Assembly (NCBI GenBank): GCA_007122505.1
Contig: SKTQ01000008.1
Location: 1-5,817, forward strand
Length of the DNA stretch: 5,817 nucleotides
Source: Bacteroidales bacterium
Lineage (GTDB): Bacteria; Bacteroidota; Bacteroidia; Bacteroidales; UBA7960
Reading direction: 5' to 3'
Both the position numbers and the translations under genes were made by a program. Below are positions 1 to 5,817 of this stretch, one piece after another (position 1 is the stretch's first letter; every line of letters starts with the position of its first letter). Below the pieces are notes generated by a model. The model had not been told where the DNA came from, did no database searches, and saw nothing but the letters and a program-made list of their open reading frames with translations.

Positions 1-450
1 AACTATGTCTTTATCCCTTATGTTTCTGCTTATCATAATACGGGTAAAATGGCCGAAGCGATCCGTGACGGAATCATGAGTGCCGGTGATTTTAGCGTTG
101 AAGTGGCTGACATAGAAACCATGCCTCTGGGAGACGTGGATGAGAGAGTGGCCAAAAGCAGCGCCATTATCGTAGGATGCCCCACCATCAATCAAAATAT
201 TTTGCTTCCCATTTACAAACTATTTGCTGTGATCAGCCCGATACGTGACAACCGGAAAATTGGTGGATCTTTCGGATCATACGGATGGAGCGGAGAAGCC
301 GGAAAACTAATCAACAGCACATTGAGCAACCTCAAACTCAACGTACACGGCGATGGTGTTTTTGTGAAGTTCACACCCCACGAAAATGAGTTTGAGCTTT
401 GTTTTAATTATGGCAAAGAGATTGGGGAGAAGCTTGCTGCTAACCGTTAG
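1..450 (+). CDS. FprA-type (A-type) flavoprotein, C-terminal flavodoxin domain (5' partial)
   Basis: The frame is open from base 1 to a TAG stop, giving 149 residues, so this is the 3' part of a gene that begins upstream. The visible part is a flavodoxin-like FMN-binding domain. An SAYHNTGKM phosphate-binding loop follows the first beta strand (residues 9-17), GCPTINQNILLPIYKL lies near residues 59-74, and GSYGWSGEA near residues 92-100. This set of motifs is typical of FprA / rubredoxin:oxygen oxidoreductase / flavodiiron proteins, which join an N-terminal metallo-beta-lactamase di-iron domain to flavodoxin. These cytoplasmic enzymes reduce O2 to water or NO to N2O, using electrons passed through FMN. 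The di-iron domain is not in the window, so the full architecture is inferred. The ATG at 49-51 falls after the FMN loop and is an internal methionine, not the start. No rubredoxin-like extension follows: the protein ends soon after the flavodoxin fold, at LAANR. Confidence 0.88.
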   Translation, partial: NYVFIPYVSAYHNTGKMAEAIRDGIMSAGDFSVEVADIETMPLGDVDERVAKSSAIIVGCPTINQNILLPIYKLFAVISPIRDNRKIGGSFGSYGWSGEAGKLINSTLSNLKLNVHGDGVFVKFTPHENEFELCFNYGKEIGEKLAANR

Positions 451-454
451 CAGC
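436..454. repeat. Perfect inverted repeat at the end of the FprA-type gene
   Basis: GCTGCTAAC (436-444) and GTTAGCAGC (446-454) are exact reverse complements around a single C. In RNA this would fold as an 8-bp stem with a CCG loop. It contains the TAG stop codon (448-450), so the left arm is coding. Together with the adjoining repeat at 455-468 it may act as a transcription terminator or as a 3'-end stabiliser. There is no clean U tract directly after it, so a strong intrinsic terminator is not supported. Confidence 0.6.
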
Positions 455-468
455 TTGGCAAATGCCAA
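455..468. repeat. Second perfect inverted repeat, abutting the first
   Basis: TTGGCA (455-460) and TGCCAA (463-468) are exact reverse complements separated by AA. It begins at the base after the preceding inverted repeat ends. It lies in the 41-bp gap between the FprA-type gene and the lipoprotein gene, about 24 bp before the TTG start. It could extend a terminator structure, or it could be an operator-like palindrome for the downstream gene. The sequence alone cannot separate these options. With a loop of only two bases, the RNA hairpin would be weaker than the palindrome suggests. Confidence 0.5.
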
Positions 469-491
469 TGATTTACCTGTAATTTAAAAAT

Positions 492-1346
492 TTGTCCGAC
501 ATTTTGAAAAAAAAGAACACCTTATGGCTGTGTTTGGTGCTGCTTGCCCTTCTTACCGGATGTGCAAGCAGTATACATTATGCCAACCGCTTTGTTATTG
601 AAGAAACCGATATCCACGTTTTGGTGCTTCCCCCGGCAAACCTGCTGAAAACATACAGCCCGGAACATCCGGACAGCCTGTCACCTGATGAATGGCGTGA
701 AACAGATGTGCAAGAAGCACAGTTCCTTGTACAGGTTAACGACTCATTGTTTATTGACAGGTTTATTCATTCACTAAAGGACCACCTGGAATTGCTGTAC
801 ATCAAATATTATGGTCCAGAAGATGCCGATGCTTTTTTTGCACTGCAAGAACCGGCATATGTGTTTACACTTGCACAAATGGAGCTGATTGAATATCTTG
901 ATGAAGAAGTGTTTGTCGGACGCTCCGGATTTGATCGCTATATCGGAAGAGCAGAAATAACCGTTGTGGAAAACAATCTGTGGTTTGAGTTTCATAAAGT
1001 GCATGATCCGGATTTCGATATGCAGGTTCTCTTTAGTGCCAATGCCACCGGCGAGCATATTGAGGGCCGGTTTGTCAGAATGACTGACGGGCGCGTACGA
1101 TTTGACCCCACCAGGTACCCGTTGTCTGTAGAAGACTTGTACGACCTGGCAAATTATTCAGGTCAGCAGAGTGCTCAAAAGATATTCGACCATTTGATGA
1201 ATCTCTATATAAGGGAGAATTTGAGAAGAAAGACTGATGGATATTACAGGTATGACATGCAGAGGCACCAGATTTTTATAACCGCCGATCCACCTTTTAT
1301 TCCCATAGAAAAGGCCGAATCTGCAGATGATGATCAAGACTTATAA
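492..1346 (+). CDS. Predicted lipoprotein of unknown function
   Basis: This 284-residue protein belongs to no family I recognise. Its N-terminus is a lipoprotein signal peptide: a lysine cluster (KKK, residues 6-8), a hydrophobic core (LWLCLVLLALL), and a lipobox ending LTGC, with the lipidated Cys at residue 24 (codon 561-563). Residues after the Cys (ASSIHYANR) lack the acidic cluster linked to surface export in some Bacteroidota, so a periplasm-facing anchor is more likely; this is inference. The mature part is rich in Asp, Glu and aromatic residues, has no further obvious membrane segment, and ends in an acidic tail (ADDDQDL). An in-frame TAA lies at 480-482, and no ATG occurs before the lipobox. 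The start is therefore TTG at 492, or TTG at 504, which would give a neat MKKKN start. Neither has a Shine-Dalgarno match; an A-rich stretch precedes the first. The gene follows the FprA-type gene by 41 bp, and its 3' end overlaps convergent tsaD. Confidence 0.8.
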   Translation: MSDILKKKNTLWLCLVLLALLTGCASSIHYANRFVIEETDIHVLVLPPANLLKTYSPEHPDSLSPDEWRETDVQEAQFLVQVNDSLFIDRFIHSLKDHLELLYIKYYGPEDADAFFALQEPAYVFTLAQMELIEYLDEEVFVGRSGFDRYIGRAEITVVENNLWFEFHKVHDPDFDMQVLFSANATGEHIEGRFVRMTDGRVRFDPTRYPLSVEDLYDLANYSGQQSAQKIFDHLMNLYIRENLRRKTDGYYRYDMQRHQIFITADPPFIPIEKAESADDDQDL

Positions 1347-2350
1347 CGCGTAAAGGGTACGGTGTCTAAGGGTGCAAAGTCTTTCTGAAGATAATTGAAA
1401 TAACCGGAAATGGCTATCATGGCTGCATTATCAGTACAATACTCAAAGCGTGGAATGTAAACCTTCCATTTCCCTGCCGCCTCCTGCTCCTGCAATGCTT
1501 TTCTAAGCCCGGAGTTGGCTGAAACCCCGCCTGCTATGGCGATGTGCTGTATGCCTGTTTGAAGGGCAGCCAAATGAAGTTTCTTCATCAGAATTTGTAT
1601 GATATTTGACTGGATAGAAGCTGAAAGATCATGAAGGTTTTTTTCAATAAAATTGGGATCATGCTTTAACTGATCCCTGAGAAAATACAAAATGGATGTT
1701 TTAAGTCCGCTGAAACTATAATCAAGACCGCTGACCTGCGGATGCGGGAATGAAAAGGCATCGGGATTACCCGAACTTGCATGCCGGTCGATCAGCGGCC
1801 CACCTGGGTAAGGCAATCCCATGATCTTTGCCGCTTTGTCAAAAGCTTCTCCCGCCGCATCGTCGATGGTTTGTCCTATTACCTCCATGGAATAAGGATT
1901 TTTTACAAGCACAATCTGGGTGTGCCCTCCTGATACGGTTAAACAGAGAAAGGGGAATGGTGGTGGAGGCTTCTGAAGCTCATCTTCAATAAAAAGTGCA
2001 TGAATATGGGCATGCATATGGTTTACGGTGATCATCGGAATACCCAAAGCAAATGCAAATGATTTGGCAAATGATGTACCAACCAGCAAAGAGCCCAGCA
2101 AGCCCGGGCCATTGGTAAAAGCAACCGCATGTAATTGTTTTTTTTGTATATTTGCTGACCTTAAAGCATTGTCTATTACAGGAATAATATTCTGTTGATG
2201 AGCCCTGGATGCCAACTCAGGTACAACGCCCCCGAAATTTTTATGGACATCCTGATTTGCTATCAGGTTGGCAAGAACTTTGCGGTCCTTAAGAACCGCA
2301 GCGGAAGTATCATCGCAGGAGGATTCAATTCCCAGAATAAATGTGCTCAT
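1334..2350 (-). CDS. tsaD: tRNA N6-adenosine threonylcarbamoyltransferase TsaD
   Basis: This is the catalytic subunit that transfers the threonylcarbamoyl group from threonylcarbamoyl-AMP to A37 of ANN-decoding tRNAs, making t6A. It works in the cytoplasm with TsaB and TsaE, after TsaC/Sua5 makes the intermediate; none of these partners is in the window. The 338-residue product has the usual bacterial length and all the hallmarks of the Kae1/TsaD ASKHA fold. These are the N-terminal ILGIESSCDDTSAAV (residues 5-19), the metal-binding HMHAH (His111 and His115), VSGGHTQIVLV (139-149), DDAAGEAFDKAAKIMGLPYPGGP (163-185), GGVSANSGLR (274-283), and CTDNAAM (305-311) with Asp307 as the likely third metal ligand. 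The ATG at 2348-2350 is chosen because it gives the conserved MSTFILGIESS beginning. The frame stays open up to 2452, but that extra segment is not TsaD-like. No Shine-Dalgarno sequence precedes the start. The gene is transcribed divergently from the tamB-like gene, and its 3' end overlaps the lipoprotein gene. Confidence 0.97.
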   Translation of the reverse strand: MSTFILGIESSCDDTSAAVLKDRKVLANLIANQDVHKNFGGVVPELASRAHQQNIIPVIDNALRSANIQKKQLHAVAFTNGPGLLGSLLVGTSFAKSFAFALGIPMITVNHMHAHIHALFIEDELQKPPPPFPFLCLTVSGGHTQIVLVKNPYSMEVIGQTIDDAAGEAFDKAAKIMGLPYPGGPLIDRHASSGNPDAFSFPHPQVSGLDYSFSGLKTSILYFLRDQLKHDPNFIEKNLHDLSASIQSNIIQILMKKLHLAALQTGIQHIAIAGGVSANSGLRKALQEQEAAGKWKVYIPRFEYCTDNAAMIAISGYFNYLQKDFAPLDTVPFTRYKS

Positions 2351-2393
2351 AGGTAACAAACAAATGCTTAATGTGATTTCATATTCATAAGGC

Positions 2394-2398
2394 GGAGG
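2394..2398 (+). promoter_or_regulatory. Shine-Dalgarno-like GGAGG before the tamB-like gene
   Basis: GGAGG lies 7 bases upstream of the ATC at 2406-2408, which is ideal spacing for a bacterial ribosome binding site. It sits in the 55-bp divergent spacer 2351-2405, after the in-frame stop TAA at 2388-2390. Neither tsaD nor the lipoprotein gene has such a site, and Bacteroidota generally make little use of Shine-Dalgarno pairing, so a chance match is possible. If functional, it supports initiation at 2406 rather than at the first ATG, 2454. Confidence 0.4.
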
Positions 2399-2405
2399 CA
2401 AAGGT

Positions 2406-5400
2406 ATCAAAAAAAGAAGAAAAATATGGATATCATTACTGGTCATCATCATTATGATGCCACTTCTTGCCTATGGCCTGTTGCAAAGCAGTCGCGTGCA
2501 AACATACCTGGTGAGTCATCTTACCGATTATTTTTCCAGGGAACTGCAAACTGAAATCTCTATTGGAAGTGTTGACATCCGGCTCTTTCGCAGTGTCATA
2601 CTAAAAGACGTCAGAATCAGCGACCGGCAGGGTGAACAATTACTTGAAATGCGCAAGATGCGTTTTGAGCTCGGCAAATTGTCTTTTAAAAACCGAACCC
2701 TGATCATAAAAGAGCTGGAATTCAGAGATGCGTTTCTCAATTTATTCAAAGACCATGAAGAAGAAAGTTATAACTTTCAATTCCTGGTTGATTATTTCTC
2801 CGGACCCACTGTCCAAAACGGCAATAACAGGTGGGAGTTTACATGTGAGGCATTTAAACTTACCAACGCTTCTTTCTGGCATCTTGACCTGAACAAGGAA
2901 CCTAAGCTTAATGGTTTTGATCCGGCCAATTTTTATGTCAGCGGGTTCTACCTCGCCATGAACCAGATCGAAATTGTGGACAACACCCTCTCATTGGCAC
3001 TGGATTATCTCTACTATAACGAATCCTCAGGTTTTATTATTGATTACCTTTCAGGTAACATTTCATTGACACATGGACAACTGGATATTGATAACTTCAT
3101 TTTCCGTTCAGATGTGTCGGATCTGAATTTCAATCTTTCAGCCCAATATGATTCATATTCATCATTGGAAGAGTTGATCGCAGGTCTCCGGTTTCAACTC
3201 GACATTGGAACCTCGGTGCTGCATCTTGCAGACCTTGGGCATTTTATTCCCGGTCTTTACGGTTTGAATGATGCCTTGATAATAGAAGGGGTATTCGAAG
3301 TGCTTGGCGATACCCTGACAGGACACAACGTGCTTGTTGAGTATGGTTTAAAGTCCCGCTTTGATGGTGATTTTGAACTGAAAAACTTCCTGGGTGGTTT
3401 AAATATGCGTCTTGATTTCAACGCAAGGGCATTACAAAGCAATTTCAATGAAATTGCCGCCGTTAACCTGCCTGTTGGTTTGGAAACGTCGAAACCTGAG
3501 TTTCCGCCTTTTCTTTTTAACCTTGGTGATTTTGTTTTTTCGGGAAGAATTCATGGAACCTTAGACAGTTTTCATTCTGAAGGTGGTTTAAAGACTTCAA
3601 TTGGTGAAACTTACGCAAATTTGCAGATCCATAGGGAAAATGCATTACGGCCCTATCAATACAAAGGCAACATTGGTACCCGTAACCTTTATATCGGTCG
3701 TTTATTTGGAATGAATGAATCGGCCGGAGCAGTTACTCTACAGTTGGATATTAATGGAAAAGGCTTTGATCCTGATAATTTGGTTCTGTTTTTGGATGGC
3801 CATATTGCATCTGCCGAATTGGGTTCCTATATTTACAAGAACATAAACTTTCTTGCACAATACCAGGAGCAAAACCTGAATGGACAACTTGGTGTTGAAG
3901 ATCAAAACCTTAAACTTGAAATTACAGCAAATGCGCAATTTTATCAGGATGCTCCATTGGTTGATGTTTTGATTGACATTGATCATGCAAATCTGACAAA
4001 ACTGGCATTGCTTCAAAGGGATTCACCGGTTGAGTCACTCTTCTCCACTAGTGTTCATTTGACTGGACGGGTTGAGACCTTGGACAGTTTTGAGGGTGAT
4101 TTGGTATTCAGAGAGATAAGATATGAAGAAATCCCCCTGGAACATGAGGTGCATCCTACCCGTCATTTGGTTTTTACTGACAGTATTTTTATCAATAGTA
4201 CAAGATGGTCAGACAACAATCAGCATCTCAGACTGCGTTCCGGATTTGCAGACGCAGATATCCATGGAAATATAAAGCTGACTGCATTGCCCCGAAAATT
4301 AAAAGAAAGTCTTCAATATATCCTTCCATCCGGTGAAACGATTATTTCGTATGATATTGATGATTCCACTGAGCAGAGTCAGGATATTCAGTTCGCTTTT
4401 CAATTTAAGGACACCCGTGTTTTATCCGAGCTGTTTTTGCCCGCATTCAGGTTATCCGAAAATAGCTGGCTGAATGGTACATTCAGATCATCTGATCATC
4501 AATTTAAATTCAATGCCCATGCTGACACCCTATCTGTTAAAAATAGAAGCTTCCTGGATTTAAACCTCGCAGGAACACATACAGAAAACAACTATTCCCT
4601 GACTGTCGAAAGCAAACGTTTTATGTTTTCTGACAGCTTGCAATTTGATCAGTTCAGTTTACAAAGCGGATGGAAAGATCAATCATTGGATGTAAAACTT
4701 GAATGGCAGGGCGCAAACGGTGATGATTCCGGAGGAGGTGTTATCAGGGGGCATGCCGACATTTATGACAAAAACCATATTGTATTCAGCTTTCTTCCAT
4801 CTTATGCATTTATTCACGGGGATATCTGGCGTTTAAATGTCGATAACAAAATCATTCTGGACACTGACAGAATCGAAATTTCCGGGTTGATGGCTTACCA
4901 TGAAGATCAGTTCATCAGGGCTGATGGTGTATTGAGCAATCATCCAAGGGACAGGATGATGCTTTCTTTTTCAAATTTTGATATAGCCTACTCCGAAATA
5001 CTACTGGGAGACAGAAATTTTAATTTTGGCGGAATTTTGAATGGGTATGCAACATTTACTGCATTATACCAGCAGCCGAGTATTGGGGCGGGCCTTACTA
5101 TCGAAAATTTTTCGTTTAATCATGAAGAATTGGGAGACTTGCACTTGAGTAGTGTCTGGCAATATGAACAGCAGGCTTTTCTTGTGGATGGCAAAATCGT
5201 CAGCAAGGCAGACAACGAGGACATGACTTTGCTTACGGCAAGTGGTACCGTTTATACCGGTCAAAATAACGGGCTTTATGATCTGGAGCTTTCTTTTCAA
5301 AAATTAAAGTTGGAAATATGGCGGCCATACGTCCGGAGTTTTTCTGAAAACTTTAAAGGCCTTGCAACCGGCGAGCTGCACATAGGAGGTCCATTATACA

Positions 5401-5817
5401 GTCCGGAGATTACCGGGCAAGTCAGCCTTATGGAGACATCAATGCATATTCCATATTTGAATATTACATATTCGTTGGAAGACAATATGACATTTACGCA
5501 AAATGGATTTGTTTTTGACCAGGTAGTGCTTAATGATCCATTGGGTAATAAGGCAACAATGTCCGGGACTATACTGCACAGTTCTTTGAGGAATTTCGGA
5601 CTTGATCTTCAAATACGGCCACAGCAAAGCCTTGTGTTCAATACGACAGCGGCTGATAATTCGATCTTTTACGGGACCGGTATATTTACGGGTTTAGCGC
5701 ATATCCATGGTCCTGTAAATGATATCAGCATGGATATTACGGGCAGGACGAACAGGGGTACCCGTGTGACTCTTCCGTTAAGCAGCGCCGCTGAAGTACG
5801 CGAGAACAATTTTATAA
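2406..5817 (+). CDS. tamB: TamB-like translocation and assembly module protein (3' partial)
   Basis: One frame runs without a stop from 2391 to the window edge; from 2406 it gives 1137 residues with no C-terminus. TamB-family proteins are anchored in the inner membrane and span the periplasm as a long, lipid-binding beta structure, serving outer-membrane protein assembly and inter-membrane phospholipid transport. The N-terminus has a basic cluster (KKRRK, residues 2-6), a membrane anchor (about residues 7-26), then SSRVQTYLVSHLTDYFS and SVDIRLFRSVILKDVRI (about 50-66), typical of AsmA/TamB starts. The body is repetitive beta-rich sequence with a single visible Cys. The last 160 residues match the TamB (DUF490) domain: GLATGELHIGGPLYSPEITG (from about 986), NDPLGNKATMSG, then GTRVTLPLSSAAEVRENNFI at the edge. 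The canonical start would be ATG at 2454 or 2457, but this would cut through the anchor, so I place the start at ATC 2406, where MKKRRK would be expected. The Cterminus probably lies a few hundred codons beyond the edge. Confidence 0.88.
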   Translation, partial: MKKRRKIWISLLVIIIMMPLLAYGLLQSSRVQTYLVSHLTDYFSRELQTEISIGSVDIRLFRSVILKDVRISDRQGEQLLEMRKMRFELGKLSFKNRTLIIKELEFRDAFLNLFKDHEEESYNFQFLVDYFSGPTVQNGNNRWEFTCEAFKLTNASFWHLDLNKEPKLNGFDPANFYVSGFYLAMNQIEIVDNTLSLALDYLYYNESSGFIIDYLSGNISLTHGQLDIDNFIFRSDVSDLNFNLSAQYDSYSSLEELIAGLRFQLDIGTSVLHLADLGHFIPGLYGLNDALIIEGVFEVLGDTLTGHNVLVEYGLKSRFDGDFELKNFLGGLNMRLDFNARALQSNFNEIAAVNLPVGLETSKPEFPPFLFNLGDFVFSGRIHGTLDSFHSEGGLKTSIGETYANLQIHRENALRPYQYKGNIGTRNLYIGRLFGMNESAGAVTLQLDINGKGFDPDNLVLFLDGHIASAELGSYIYKNINFLAQYQEQNLNGQLGVEDQNLKLEITANAQFYQDAPLVDVLIDIDHANLTKLALLQRDSPVESLFSTSVHLTGRVETLDSFEGDLVFREIRYEEIPLEHEVHPTRHLVFTDSIFINSTRWSDNNQHLRLRSGFADADIHGNIKLTALPRKLKESLQYILPSGETIISYDIDDSTEQSQDIQFAFQFKDTRVLSELFLPAFRLSENSWLNGTFRSSDHQFKFNAHADTLSVKNRSFLDLNLAGTHTENNYSLTVESKRFMFSDSLQFDQFSLQSGWKDQSLDVKLEWQGANGDDSGGGVIRGHADIYDKNHIVFSFLPSYAFIHGDIWRLNVDNKIILDTDRIEISGLMAYHEDQFIRADGVLSNHPRDRMMLSFSNFDIAYSEILLGDRNFNFGGILNGYATFTALYQQPSIGAGLTIENFSFNHEELGDLHLSSVWQYEQQAFLVDGKIVSKADNEDMTLLTASGTVYTGQNNGLYDLELSFQKLKLEIWRPYVRSFSENFKGLATGELHIGGPLYSPEITGQVSLMETSMHIPYLNITYSLEDNMTFTQNGFVFDQVVLNDPLGNKATMSGTILHSSLRNFGLDLQIRPQQSLVFNTTAADNSIFYGTGIFTGLAHIHGPVNDISMDITGRTNRGTRVTLPLSSAAEVRENNFI

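Noticed and set aside
774..1058. Antisense open frame opposite the lipoprotein gene
   Set aside because: It lies wholly inside a gene with a clear signal peptide, shows no recognisable motif, and looks like a chance frame.
2256..2282. Possible Bacteroidota promoter (TTTG at 2256-2259 and GAACTTTG at 2275-2282) upstream of the tamB-like gene
   Set aside because: The second element misses the leading T of TAnnTTTG, and the spacing is 15 rather than about 19 bases, so it is no better than chance.
2351..2452. Upstream extension of tsaD to an ATG at 2450-2452, adding 34 residues
   Set aside because: The added segment has no TsaD similarity, covers the start of the divergent tamB-like gene, and the ATG at 2348-2350 gives the conserved N-terminus and usual length.
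2444..2459. Inverted repeat CATCAT-CATT-ATGATG around the first ATGs of the tamB-like frame
   Set aside because: It is short and low in complexity, and follows from Ile-Ile-Ile-Met-Met codons in the membrane anchor. There is not enough to claim a regulatory hairpin.
2528..5627. Several short minus-strand open frames (62-92 codons) opposite the tamB-like gene
   Set aside because: They are shadows of one long uninterrupted plus-strand frame that matches TamB. None has a recognisable domain or ribosome binding site.

Overview
This 5.8 kb window looks like ordinary chromosome from a member of the Bacteroidota, probably an anaerobic or microaerophilic lineage. The evidence is moderate GC, genes without Shine-Dalgarno sequences (two of the three visible starts), a long TamB-like protein of the Bacteroidota type, and a divergent tsaD/tamB pair, an arrangement I recall as common in that phylum. 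I cannot name a genus.

Layout, left to right. (1) 1-450, plus strand: the C-terminal flavodoxin domain of an FprA-type (A-type) flavoprotein, whose upstream part lies outside the window. (2) 436-468: two perfect inverted repeats side by side over the end of that gene, a possible weak terminator. (3) 492-1346, plus strand: a predicted lipoprotein of unknown function that has to start at a TTG codon. (4) 1334-2350, minus strand: a complete tsaD, converging on the lipoprotein gene with a 13-bp overlap of the two 3' ends. (5) 2351-2405: a short divergent spacer. (6) 2406-5817, plus strand: a long open frame running off the right edge that encodes a TamB-like inner-membrane-anchored protein. Its expected start position carries ATC instead of ATG.

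The genes do not form one pathway. FprA-type proteins reduce O2 or NO to protect anaerobic metabolism. TsaD makes the universal t6A37 tRNA modification. TamB works in the envelope, in outer-membrane biogenesis and inter-membrane lipid transport. The lipoprotein is probably also an envelope component. I found no RNA genes, CRISPR array, insertion sequence, phage gene or sign of horizontal transfer. The most useful points for follow-up are the tamB start, the unassigned lipoprotein, and the paired hairpins between the first two genes. I see no convincing new biological system here.
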